Part shown: in pieces, positions 41,784-50,018 of the stretch
How positions within the stretch are numbered: the first letter of the stretch is position 1
Layout: the number at the start of each line of letters is the position of its first letter
NCBI RefSeq assembly: GCF_009193175.1
Contig: NZ_VUKE01000011.1
Location: forward strand, 62,001 to 126,000
Direction of reading: 5' to 3'
Source: Georgenia ruanii
GTDB taxonomy: Bacteria > Actinomycetota > Actinomycetes > Actinomycetales > Actinomycetaceae
DNA length: 64,000 nucleotides
The notes under the pieces: model-generated
What the model was told of the DNA's origin: nothing
The model's input: the letters and a program-made list of their open reading frames with translations, nothing else
Databases searched by the model: none
Program-made: the position numbers and the translations under genes

Positions 41784-42512
41784 ATGCCTAACCCCACCGC
41801 CGCGATCCTCGTCATCGGCGACGAGATCCTCTCCGGACGCACCCGCGAGGCCAACGCGTACCACCTGGCCGGCGAGCTGGCGCGGGTCGGGATCGACCTG
41901 CGCGAGATCCGGGTCGTGCCGGACGACCACGACGTCATCGTCGAAGCCCTCAACGCGCTGCGCGAGGCCCACACCCACGTATTCACCTCCGGCGGCATCG
42001 GGCCCACCCACGACGACATCACCGCCGACGCCGTCGCCGCGGCCTTCGGCGTGGGCATCGACGTGCGCGACGACGCCCGCGCGCTCATCGAGAAGGCGCT
42101 CGCCGCCCGCGGGGTCGTGGCCACGGCCGACCAGCTGCGCATGGCCCGCATCCCCGACGGCGCCGCCCTCATCGTCAACGGCGTCTCCGGGGCGCCGGGG
42201 TTCAGCATCGGCAACGTCCACGTCATGGCCGGGGTGCCGAGCATCTTCGTGGCGATGCTGGCCATCGTGCTGCCGACGCTCGCGGCGGGCACCCCGCGCC
42301 TGTCCCGGGAGGTGCGGTTCGAGGTGGGCGAGGGCCGGATCGCGTCGCCGCTGCGCGGGCTCGCCGAGGAGATGCCACAGCTGAGCATCGGCTCCTACCC
42401 GTTCCGCGACGGCGAGATCCGGGGCACGAACATCGTCGTGCGCGGCACCGACCCGGCCCTCCTTGACGAGGCGGTGGCCCGGCTCGAGGAGCTGCGCGCG
42501 ACCGTGGCCTGA
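41784..42512 (+). CDS. CinA/MoaB-like molybdopterin-binding domain protein
   Basis: This 242-residue protein has the N-terminal domain of competence/damage-inducible protein CinA (MoCF fold): LVIGDEILSGRTREANAYHL, VVPDDHDVIVEALNAL, FTSGGIGPTHDDITADAVA. The C-terminal nicotinamide nucleotide amidase domain of full CinA is absent. Family members hydrolyse pyrophosphates such as ADP-ribose. ATG at 41784 has a TAGGCT box 6 nt upstream (leaderless). Confidence 0.85.
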   Translation: MPNPTAAILVIGDEILSGRTREANAYHLAGELARVGIDLREIRVVPDDHDVIVEALNALREAHTHVFTSGGIGPTHDDITADAVAAAFGVGIDVRDDARALIEKALAARGVVATADQLRMARIPDGAALIVNGVSGAPGFSIGNVHVMAGVPSIFVAMLAIVLPTLAAGTPRLSREVRFEVGEGRIASPLRGLAEEMPQLSIGSYPFRDGEIRGTNIVVRGTDPALLDEAVARLEELRATVA

Positions 42513-42523
42513 GACTCAGCCAG

Positions 42524-43354
42524 TCAGCCGCGGCCGGGGTTCGGGTGTGCTGCGCCGTCATCGCCGGTGTCCGCCTCGGGCCGGCCCGTGGCGTCCGGGG
42601 CGGTGTCCGCCGCCGGCCGGCCCGTGGCGTCGGGGCCGGTGTCCGCCGCCCGCCGGCCGGTGCCCTCCTGGCGTGGTGGAGCGTCGATGGCCCCCGCGAT
42701 GCGCTGCTCGAAGGCGTCGGTGGTGGCGGTCGGCAGCACGACGAGGCCCTCGAGCTCGCGGGTCGCGCGCCGGTAGGCCGACTGCCGCTCGGCGTAGGTG
42801 GCCGCCGGGTCATCCGCGAGGGCGATGAACCGTTTCGCCCGGATGAGCGCCTGCTGCTCGGCCACTGTGAAGTCCGACGCGCGACGCCGGCGGGCCTCCT
42901 GCTCGGCCAGGTCGAAAGCCGTCTCGTATCGGCGCACGGCGTCGCGGTACTCGGTAAGCCGGGTGGGCTCCTTCAGCTCGTCAGGGTCGTCGGGCCGCAG
43001 GGCGTCGGCGTCGCGCCTGGCGCGGTGGAAGTCGAGCGTGAGGGGCTCGCGCATGTCGGTCATGAGCGGGTAGTCGATGAGCTTGGCGACGTCGAGCTCG
43101 TAGTCCAGCCACCGCTTGTTGGCGGCCTGGTGCCGGGCGAGCGTGCGATCGATCTCGCTCTGCGTGATCTTGGCCTGCTCGGCCGCGGCGGCGCGGGCGC
43201 CGTACTTGATCCGGGCGAGCTCGATCTTGTCCTGCCGGCGCCGCTCGTCCCAGGTGCGCGCGTTGCGCGCGATGGAGTTGATGGTGCCGCCCAGCGCCCC
43301 GCCGATGGGGAACACGAGCCACCAGTAGCTCCCGATGAACTCGAACACGTTCAC
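42524..43354 (-). CDS. Membrane-anchored coiled-coil hypothetical protein
   Basis: This 276-residue protein begins with one membrane anchor (FIGSYWWLVFPIGGALGG) and continues as a long charged helical region. The last 45 residues are low-complexity repeats of the type ATGRPAADTGPDA, encoded by near-tandem repeats at about 42550-42660. No family is recognised. It converges with the CinA-like gene, 11 bp apart. Confidence 0.65.
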   Translation of the reverse strand: MNVFEFIGSYWWLVFPIGGALGGTINSIARNARTWDERRRQDKIELARIKYGARAAAAEQAKITQSEIDRTLARHQAANKRWLDYELDVAKLIDYPLMTDMREPLTLDFHRARRDADALRPDDPDELKEPTRLTEYRDAVRRYETAFDLAEQEARRRRASDFTVAEQQALIRAKRFIALADDPAATYAERQSAYRRATRELEGLVVLPTATTDAFEQRIAGAIDAPPRQEGTGRRAADTGPDATGRPAADTAPDATGRPEADTGDDGAAHPNPGRG

Positions 43355-43414
43355 GAGCGGCAGTCTAGGTGGCGGCCCGGCCCTCGACGGAGGCCGCGCG
43401 GGCGCCGGGGACGT

Positions 43415-43774
43415 TCAGAAGCCGGCGTGCTCGGGGCAGAAGGTCGCCACCGAGGTCTCGAGCAGCCGGTCGAACACGGCCTGGTCGACGTCGTAGGTGT
43501 CGGCGGCCGCGGCGAAGGACGCCGCCGTGGCCCCGGCGTCGAGCTCGGCGCACAACCGCTGGCCGGAGGCGACCAGCTCTTGGTCCGGTTGGTCCTCGGC
43601 GCTCGTCCCGGAGGCGATCCGCCGGACCTGCCCGGGGAAGCGCTCCTCCGACGGCGGGAGCAGGGTCGGGGCCGCCTGGGCCGCGACGGCGGCGCACGCG
43701 GCCAGCGCGAGCACCGTCGTGAGCGAGAGGACGCCCGCGCGGCGGGAGCGCCGGCGCGCGTCACTTCTGCTCAC
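43415..43774 (-). CDS. Small secreted protein, DUF732-like
   Basis: This 119-residue protein has an N-terminal signal or anchor (residues 14-36) and a C-terminal domain with the spaced Cys of DUF732-like proteins (GQRLCAEL and ATFCPEH). Such actinobacterial proteins are exported and of unknown function. GTG at 43774 is the start used. The gene is isolated, with only repeats between it and the methyltransferase gene. Confidence 0.6.
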   Translation of the reverse strand: MSRSDARRRSRRAGVLSLTTVLALAACAAVAAQAAPTLLPPSEERFPGQVRRIASGTSAEDQPDQELVASGQRLCAELDAGATAASFAAAADTYDVDQAVFDRLLETSVATFCPEHAGF

Positions 43775-43854
43775 GGTCCGATGGTGCCATCGCCCGGTGT
43801 CACCATCATCGCGCGGACGGCTCGCTCACGCGCCTGCGCCTCTGCCGCCGGCGT

Positions 43855-43900
43855 GTGCACGGCGCCACCGACAGCTGGTGCACGGCGCCATCGGCAGCTG
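43855..43900. repeat. Two 23-bp tandem repeats (third copy decayed)
   Basis: Units starting GTGCACGGCGCCA begin at 43855 and 43878, with a degenerate third unit to about 43923. They lie between the convergently placed DUF732-like and methyltransferase genes. Each unit has the self-complementary cores GTGCAC and GGCGCC. Confidence 0.6.
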
Positions 43901-43917
43901 CTGCACGACGCCGCCCG

Positions 43918-44811
43918 TCACTCCCTGCGGCCTCCGAGGACCGTTGCCGTGACCAGGAGGTACTCCCACTCCATCGCATGAGCGCCCGCGCCGTCGGCGT
44001 CCGTCACCCCGGCGCCCGTGGCGGACGGGGACGCGCCGTCGCCCAGGCCGAACCGGCGGGCGAGCTCGTCGAGGGCGCCGTCCAGCTGCGCCGACCGCTC
44101 CTCGTCGAGCGCGCGGTAGACCGCGATCGTGGGGCCGTACCGCGCCTTGAAGTACTCGCGGAACTCCTCGGGCGCGGCGAAGCGGTCCACGAGCAGGCCA
44201 CGCCGCTCGCTGACGACGGTGCTGGCCCGCCCGGCGAGGAGCTCACGCACGTGGTCCTCGTCGCCCCACAGCGGCGGCGGCTGCGCCCCCGGCGGGGGCG
44301 GCGGGGCGTAGGGCTTCATGGTGGCGAACATCTGGCCGATGAAGCCCGCGGGGGTCCAGGACGCGAGCGCGATCGTGCCACCGGGCCGGACCACCCGGAC
44401 CAGCTCGTCCGCGACCCGCTGGTGGTGCGGGGCGAACATGACGCCCACGCACGAGAGGGCGACGTCGAAGGAGGCGTCGGGGAACGGCAGCGCCTCGGCG
44501 TCGGCCTGCCGCCACGCGAGAGCGAGGCCCTCGCGCTCCGCCTGGTGCCGGCCGGCGGCGAGAAGCTCGGGCGTCAGGTCGGTGGCCACCACCTCGGCGC
44601 CCGTGCGGGCGGCGGGGAGGGCGGCGTTGCCGCTGCCGGCGGCGACGTCGAGCACCCGGTCGCCGGGCCGCACCCCGGCGGCGTCGACCAGGGCCTGGCC
44701 CAGCTGCGGGATGACCTCGGTCGCGACGGACGGGTAGTCGCCGAGCGCCCACATGGCGGCGTGCTTGGCCTTCAGCGCCCGGTCGGTGTCGTCAGCGGTG
44801 AGCTGGCTCAT
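43918..44811 (-). CDS. Class I SAM-dependent methyltransferase
   Basis: This 297-residue protein has the Rossmann-type SAM fold: motif I RVLDVAAGSGNAALPAA, motif II acidic VVATDLTPELL, motif III ADAEALPFPDASFDVA and FAPHHQRVADELVRVVRPGG. The family is UbiE/Methyltransf_11-like. Substrate unknown. ATG at 44811. It is divergent from the HxlR regulator, which probably represses it through the GTAC palindrome between them. Confidence 0.85.
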   Translation of the reverse strand: MSQLTADDTDRALKAKHAAMWALGDYPSVATEVIPQLGQALVDAAGVRPGDRVLDVAAGSGNAALPAARTGAEVVATDLTPELLAAGRHQAEREGLALAWRQADAEALPFPDASFDVALSCVGVMFAPHHQRVADELVRVVRPGGTIALASWTPAGFIGQMFATMKPYAPPPPPGAQPPPLWGDEDHVRELLAGRASTVVSERRGLLVDRFAAPEEFREYFKARYGPTIAVYRALDEERSAQLDGALDELARRFGLGDGASPSATGAGVTDADGAGAHAMEWEYLLVTATVLGGRRE

Positions 44812-44883
44812 GGGAGAGCTCCTTCTTGTCGTGGGGAGAGCTCCAGCGTCGGGCCCCGGACGCGGCGCCTCCAGTGCCGGCTC

Positions 44884-44901
44884 TGTACCGACCGCGGTAC
44901 A
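44884..44901. promoter_or_regulatory. GTAC-type palindrome, candidate HxlR operator
   Basis: TGTACCG-ACCG-CGGTACA is a perfect inverted repeat in the 153-bp divergent space, followed by two further TGTACT half-sites (44907 and 44935). HxlR-family proteins often bind GTAC-containing palindromes. Confidence 0.55.
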
Positions 44902-44964
44902 AGATCTGTACTGGTGCACCGGACCGGTCGGGGGTGTACTAGGGGTGCCCGCCCGGAGGTGGAG

Positions 44965-45651
44965 ATGACGACGTACGGCCAGTTCTGCCCGGTCGCGAAG
45001 GCCATGGAGGTCCTCGACGAGCGGTGGACGCTGCTGGTGATCCGGGAGCTGCTGTCCGGCAGCACCCGCTTCAACGACCTGCGCCGCGGCCTCCCGCGGA
45101 TGTCGCCGGCCCTGCTCTCCAAGCGCCTGCGGACGCTCGAGCGGGCGGGGGTGGTGACCCGTCGTGAGGCGGACGGCCACGCGCGCTACCACCTCACGGC
45201 GGCCGGCCGGGAGCTGTCCGGGGTCGTCGAGGCGCTCGGCAACTGGGGCATGCGGTGGATCGGCGAGCTGGGCGACGAGGACCTCGACCCCCACCTGCTC
45301 ATGTGGGACATCCGCCGCACCGTGCCCGTCGAGCGGTGGCCGCGGGCCCGCACGGTCATGGCGTTCCACCTCGACGGCGTCGAGTCCCGCGGCGCCCGGT
45401 GGTGGCTCGTCGTGGCCGAGGGCGCCGTCGACCTGTGCGACGTCGACCCGGGCTACGACGTCGCCGCGACCGTCCGGACCAGCCTGCGGGACCTCACCCG
45501 GCTCTGGCGCGGCGACCTCTCCTGGCCCGCGGCGCTGCGCACGGACACCGTCCGCGTCGACGCCGCGCCGGCGGTCCGACGTCAGGTACCCGAGTGGGTG
45601 GGGCAGGGCAGCTTCGCCGCCGTCCCGCGCCTGACGGCGACCGGCGGGTGA
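44965..45651 (+). CDS. HxlR-family winged-helix regulator
   Basis: This 228-residue protein has the HxlR winged helix: CPVAKAMEVLDERWTLLVIRELL, TRFNDLRRGLPRMSPALLSKRLRTLE and HARYHLTAAGREL. The C-terminal 120 residues extend beyond a basic HxlR domain and resemble an SCP2-like or ligand-binding part. GGAGGTGGAG precedes the ATG at 44965. It likely binds the palindrome in the divergent region and controls the methyltransferase. Confidence 0.85.
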   Translation: MTTYGQFCPVAKAMEVLDERWTLLVIRELLSGSTRFNDLRRGLPRMSPALLSKRLRTLERAGVVTRREADGHARYHLTAAGRELSGVVEALGNWGMRWIGELGDEDLDPHLLMWDIRRTVPVERWPRARTVMAFHLDGVESRGARWWLVVAEGAVDLCDVDPGYDVAATVRTSLRDLTRLWRGDLSWPAALRTDTVRVDAAPAVRRQVPEWVGQGSFAAVPRLTATGG

Positions 45652-45749
45652 CCCGCGGCGCTGGCCCTGATCGGGATCTGACGTCAGGCGTGACCACGCC
45701 GGCGCGGTGGCCGCTGATCCACCCGGGCGGGCCTGCGATGCTGTGCCAC

Positions 45750-46340
45750 ATGGCCGAAACCAGCGAGAGGTCCCCGCTCGCGTCCGTCGCGTGGCCCCTG
45801 CTCACCGACCGCCTGCTGATCCGGCCGGCGACGCCCGACGACGCCGTCACGACGTGGGCGTACCGCCGGCTCGAGCCGGTGCACCGCTGGCTCTCCCGCG
45901 CCCCGCTCACCCTGGCGGACTACCGCGGGCACTTCGCGACGCCGGCGGCCCTGGCCAAGACGCTCGTCGTGGAGCGGGACGACGACGTCGTCGGGGACCT
46001 CATGGTCGCCGTCGAGGACGCCTGGGCCCAGGTCGAGGTGGCCGAGCAGGCCCGGGGCGTGCAGGCCGAGCTGGGCTGGGCCTTCCACCCGGAGCACGCC
46101 GGCCGCGGGTACGCCACCGAGGCCGTGCGCGAGCTGCTGCGGCTCTGCTTCGAGGACCTGGCGCTGCGGCGGGTGACGGCCAACTGCTTCGCCCCCAACG
46201 AGCCGTCGTGGCGGCTGATGGAGCGCGTCGGCATGCGCCGGGAGCTGTACACCGTCCGGGAGTCCCTGCACCGGTCCGAGGGGTGGGTCGACGGCATGGG
46301 CTACGCCCTGCTGGCCGACGAGTGGCGCCGGCGGCGCTGA
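45750..46340 (+). CDS. GNAT-family N-acetyltransferase (RimJ/RimL-like)
   Basis: This 196-residue protein has the GNAT fold of the RimJ/RimL group: LTDRLLIRPATPDDA, VVGDLMVAVED, ELGWAFHPEHAGRGYATEAVREL (acetyl-CoA loop) and VTANCFAPNEPSWRLMERVGMRRE. It should acetylate an amine of a small molecule or protein N-terminus. ATG at 45750. Confidence 0.85.
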   Translation: MAETSERSPLASVAWPLLTDRLLIRPATPDDAVTTWAYRRLEPVHRWLSRAPLTLADYRGHFATPAALAKTLVVERDDDVVGDLMVAVEDAWAQVEVAEQARGVQAELGWAFHPEHAGRGYATEAVRELLRLCFEDLALRRVTANCFAPNEPSWRLMERVGMRRELYTVRESLHRSEGWVDGMGYALLADEWRRRR

Positions 46341-46451
46341 TCACTCCGGCGCGGCCCGTCGCCGACGTCACCGCCGCCGCCGTGGCGCACCGGTCAGACG
46401 GTCGGTGCCGGGGCGGCGCACGGGCCGGAGTTCGCCGCCGCGGCGGGCCAG

Positions 46452-47228
46452 TCAGGGGTGGAACGGCGCCGGCGACGGCGTGTTCGTCGCGATCGAGACG
46501 ACGTCCGCGGCGATCCCGTAGAACCCCCACACGACCATGAGGACGAACAGGACCCTGCCCGCCACGGTGACGGCGTAGCTGTGCCAGAGCCGAAAGGCCG
46601 GGGCCGAGAGGCCGATACCGAACGCGGCCGCCGCAGGGAGCGCGACGACGACGAGGGCAAGGTTCAGCACGGCGACCGCTGCCCCGATCACCAGCCAGGC
46701 GGGCCCGCGCCGCGCCCAGCCGCCGGGCGCTTCCAGCCGGTCGATCACCCGCGGGGCGAGGAGTCCGAACAGGGTGGGGATGGCGACGAAGGAGGCGACG
46801 GCGAGCCACTCCGGGCGCAGCACCGAGTAGTCGAACGACGGGTGGTCGTGCACGAGGAACGCGCCGCCGATGCTGCCGGTGAACAAGGCGAAAAGCCCCG
46901 ACCGGGCCCGCCGCGAGCGCGGCAGCACCCGCCGGACCCACAGGTAGACCAGACCCGCGATCGCGCCGAGCGCCACGGTGGTGACGCACAGCTGCAGCGT
47001 GCCGCCGAACGAGACCTGGCCCACCGGTTGGATGTCGTCGGTCAGCCGCCCCTGCACCGACGCCGGCGACGTCACCGCGAGGAGCCGCATGACCAGCCGC
47101 CCCAGCACACCACCGAAGAGGAGACCGACGAGCCCGCCACCGATCGCGCCCGCGGCGAGGGTCCGCGCGAACGACAGCGGAGCCGCGTCCCTCTCACGGG
47201 TCAGGGTCCGTTCCCCCATCAGTGACAT
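46452..47228 (-). CDS. Multi-pass membrane protein
   Basis: This 258-residue protein has about six membrane helices, beginning with an N-terminal Gly-rich helix (ARTLAAGAIGGGLVGLLFGG). I do not recognise the family. A GAGGAG ribosome-binding site precedes the ATG at 47228; upstream ATG/GTG codons are less likely. It is divergent from the DUF4236 gene. Confidence 0.7.
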   Translation of the reverse strand: MSLMGERTLTRERDAAPLSFARTLAAGAIGGGLVGLLFGGVLGRLVMRLLAVTSPASVQGRLTDDIQPVGQVSFGGTLQLCVTTVALGAIAGLVYLWVRRVLPRSRRARSGLFALFTGSIGGAFLVHDHPSFDYSVLRPEWLAVASFVAIPTLFGLLAPRVIDRLEAPGGWARRGPAWLVIGAAVAVLNLALVVVALPAAAAFGIGLSAPAFRLWHSYAVTVAGRVLFVLMVVWGFYGIAADVVSIATNTPSPAPFHP

Positions 47229-47353
47229 GACTCGCTCCTCATCCGCCCGGGCGCCCCCATGCACCAACAATGCCGGTGCCGGTTCGCCGTGTCCCCGAGT
47301 TGCCGATGAGCGACGCCGTCACCACGAGCGCCACTCGGGCGTACTTTTCGGAC

Positions 47354-48454
47354 ATGGGCTTCTCGATCAGAATCGCTCCCGGTGTCCGGGTGCGCGCCTC
47401 GAGCCGTGGCGTCCGCACGAGCATCGGTCCGCGCGCCGCACGCATCCACGTCGGCGCCGGCCGGACCGGATTCTCCACCGGTGCCGGCCCCGTCGGGTTC
47501 TACACGTCGCTCGGAGGTGGTTCCACCAGGTCGAGGTCGCCTCGAACCTCCACGACGACGGCGACACGGTCGCTCGCGGCGGCGCAGAAGGCCCAGCAGG
47601 CCCGTGAGCTGCTGGCCGCGTTCCAGGCCATCAGCGACCTGCACCGGCCCCACTTCGCCGCGGCCGAGCCGCCGGTCGCGCCGGCCCCGCCGCCGGTGGA
47701 TCGCGAGGCTCTGCGCCGGCGGCACCGGAAGGCCGCGACCAAGGGCATCAGCTGGTTCGCGCGCGCCGCACGCAGGCAGGCCACGGCCGCCGCCGAGGCG
47801 GCGGCCGACCACGAGGCGGTCTCCCTCGAGCGGCAGCGAGCCGAGCAGCGCCAGACCCAGCAGCGCGAGCTCGATGCCCTCTGGCAGCGCCTCCTGAGGA
47901 ACGATCCCGACGTCGTGCTGGCCACCCTCGCCGAGGCGTTCGAGGACAACGAGGCCGCCGCGGCCGCCGTCGGCGTCGCCGACGACGAGGTGTCGCTGCT
48001 CGTGCTGGTGCCCGACACCGCGGCCGTCCCCGAGCGCAGGCCCACGACCACGCCGGCCGGCAACCTCTCGCTGAAGAAGCTGACCAAGCGGGAGGCCGCC
48101 GACTTCTACAAGGTGGTGGTGTGCGGGCACGTGCTCGTGACGGTCAAGGAGGCCTTCGCGGTGGCGCCCGCCCTGGCCGGGGCGCGGGTCGCGGCCGTCC
48201 GGGTGACCGGCGACGACGCCTACGGCCGCCCGCGCACCGAGGTCGTCCTGGCCGCGCACTTCCGGCGTGCGGCGCTCGACGGCGTCCAGTGGGCTACCGC
48301 CGACTCGCCGACCATCGTCACCGACACCTCCGACGAGCTCGTCATCAGGGAGGGCGCGACGAAGGCGCTGGGGGCCATCGACACGAGCAGGCACGAGGAC
48401 CTCGCCACGCTGCTGGCCGCCGTCGACATCGGCGAGCTGCTCGACCAGCCGTAG
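47354..48454 (+). CDS. DUF4236-domain protein
   Basis: This 366-residue protein starts with DUF4236 (GFSIRIAPGVRVRASSRGVR, then TSIGPRAARIHVGAGRTG), followed by a Ser/Thr-rich linker, a long charged helix (about 90-180) and a C-terminal domain of mixed type. The function is unknown. The ATG at 47354 matches the usual MGF start and lies 6 nt after TACTTT, a leaderless pattern. The last codons are tandemly duplicated past the stop. Confidence 0.75.
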   Translation: MGFSIRIAPGVRVRASSRGVRTSIGPRAARIHVGAGRTGFSTGAGPVGFYTSLGGGSTRSRSPRTSTTTATRSLAAAQKAQQARELLAAFQAISDLHRPHFAAAEPPVAPAPPPVDREALRRRHRKAATKGISWFARAARRQATAAAEAAADHEAVSLERQRAEQRQTQQRELDALWQRLLRNDPDVVLATLAEAFEDNEAAAAAVGVADDEVSLLVLVPDTAAVPERRPTTTPAGNLSLKKLTKREAADFYKVVVCGHVLVTVKEAFAVAPALAGARVAAVRVTGDDAYGRPRTEVVLAAHFRRAALDGVQWATADSPTIVTDTSDELVIREGATKALGAIDTSRHEDLATLLAAVDIGELLDQP

Positions 48455-48487
48455 GTCCAGGGCGAGCTGCTCGATCAGCCGTAGGTC
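48431..48487 (+). repeat. 27-bp tandem repeat spanning a stop codon
   Basis: Bases 48431-48457 and 48461-48487 are identical except one position, with period 30 bp. The copy includes the end of the DUF4236 gene and its stop codon. It looks like a recent tandem duplication. Confidence 0.75.
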
Positions 48488-48623
48488 ACCCCCGCGGCTC
48501 GCCCGCCCCGGGCGCGGGCGGCGCCGTCGCCGAAAATTCCATGGACGGGCGAACCGCCCGGGCCGCACCCTGGTGGTTCCCCCGGATCACGCGCCCGCGC
48601 GGCGCGCGCACGAAAGAAGCATC

Positions 48624-49934
48624 ATGTCCCAGGCCCAGACGCCGCGCCGGCGGGAGCTCCCCCGCGCGCTGCGCCCGTTCGGCGTCCCCGCGTACCGCAC
48701 CCTCATCGGCGCCCTGACGCTCTCGCTGCTGGGCACCGGCATGTGGCTCGTCGCCGTGGTCTGGCAGGTCATCGCGCTCGGCGGCGGTCCGGTCCAGCTG
48801 TCCCAGGTGGCCACCGGCGCGGCGCTCGGCGCCGTGGTGGCGGTGCTGTTCGGCGGCGTGCTCGCCGACCGGGTGCCGCAGCGATGGATCCTCCTCGGCG
48901 TCGAGGCGATCAAGGCCGTGCTCATCGGCACGACCGCCTGGCTCTCGCTCACCGGCCACCTGGAGCTGTGGCACATGGTGGTGCTCTCCGTCGTCGTGGG
49001 CGCGACCGACGGGTTCTTCTACCCGGCCTTCACCGCGATGCTGCCGACCATCCTGCCGACCGACCAGCTCCTGGCCGCCAACGGCGTCGAGGGCATGATG
49101 CGCCCGGCGCTCATGCAGGCCGCCGGCCCGGCCCTGGCCAGCGCCGCGCTCGCCGCCGGCTCCCCCGGCTTCGCCCTGGTGGCGGTCGCGGGCTCGCAGG
49201 TGCTCGCCGTCGTCGGCCTCAGCCTGCTGCGGGTCGAGGCGACGCCTCGGAGGCCGGCCGGCGGGAAGACCCACCCGATGCGGGCGATGGTCGGCGACCT
49301 GCGCGAGGGCTTCGCCTACATGGCCCGCACGCCCTGGCTGCTCGGCACGCTGCTGTTCGCGTGCGGCTGGGTGCTGCTGATGATGGGCCCGATCGACGTG
49401 CTGCTGCCCTTCGCGGTGCGCGACCACGCCGGCGGCGGGCCCGGCGAGTTCGCCCTGGTGCTCGCGGCGTTCGGCATCGGCAGCGCGATCGGCTCCCTCG
49501 CCGTCGCCTCCTGGCGCCTGCCGCGCCGGTACCTGACCGTGCTGGTGTTCTCGTGGAGCGTGGGCAGCGTGCCGCTGGCCCTGGTGGGCCTGACCAGCCG
49601 GCTGTGGGTGATGGTGGCGGCGGTGTTCGTCGTCGGCGTGACCAGCGGGATGGGCAACGTCATCTGGGGCACGCTGCTGCAGCGGCGGGTGCCCCCGGCG
49701 CTGCTCGGGCGCGTGTCGAGCCTGGACTTCTTCGTCTCCCTGGTGCTCATGCCGGTGTCGATGGCGCTGGCCGGGCCGGTGGGCGAGGCGTTCGGGCTGG
49801 GACCGGTGTTCGTGGTGGCCTCGCTCGTGCCGGTGCTGTTCGGCGTCGCCGCGTGGGTGTTCGCGCGCATGAGCCGGGACGAGGTCGACCACCCGCTCGA
49901 CCGGACCATCCCGGAACCCACCTTCGCGGACTGA
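48624..49934 (+). CDS. MFS transporter (MFS_3/enterobactin exporter-like)
   Basis: This 436-residue protein has about 12 membrane helices with MFS motifs GGVLADRVPQRWIL and GATDGFFYPAFTAMLPT, typical of the MFS_3 (EntS-like) exporters. Substrate unknown. GAAAGAAG precedes the ATG at 48624. Its stop overlaps the first repeat of the SARP-type operator for the next gene. Confidence 0.85.
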   Translation: MSQAQTPRRRELPRALRPFGVPAYRTLIGALTLSLLGTGMWLVAVVWQVIALGGGPVQLSQVATGAALGAVVAVLFGGVLADRVPQRWILLGVEAIKAVLIGTTAWLSLTGHLELWHMVVLSVVVGATDGFFYPAFTAMLPTILPTDQLLAANGVEGMMRPALMQAAGPALASAALAAGSPGFALVAVAGSQVLAVVGLSLLRVEATPRRPAGGKTHPMRAMVGDLREGFAYMARTPWLLGTLLFACGWVLLMMGPIDVLLPFAVRDHAGGGPGEFALVLAAFGIGSAIGSLAVASWRLPRRYLTVLVFSWSVGSVPLALVGLTSRLWVMVAAVFVVGVTSGMGNVIWGTLLQRRVPPALLGRVSSLDFFVSLVLMPVSMALAGPVGEAFGLGPVFVVASLVPVLFGVAAWVFARMSRDEVDHPLDRTIPEPTFAD

Positions 49935-49978
49935 CTTAAGCCACCCCTAAGTCCCCGCCAAGCAGCGCGGCGCAGAGT
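49933..49978 (+). promoter_or_regulatory. SARP-type operator (module 2): three direct repeats, 11-bp period
   Basis: AAG triplets at 49938, 49949 and 49960 lie in TTAAG, CTAAG and CCAAG units with exact 11-bp period. CAGAGT at 49973 follows after 10 bp, the same distance as CACGGT in module 1. The layout is that of SARP-bound promoters. Confidence 0.75.
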
Positions 49979-50018
49979 GGTCCGGCAGGACCACAGCCGT
50001 GAGATGGGGGTGCCTTCC

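Noticed and set aside
41784-42512. Full-length CinA
   Set aside because: Only the MoaB-like N-terminal domain is present; the amidase domain is missing and no fragment of it follows.
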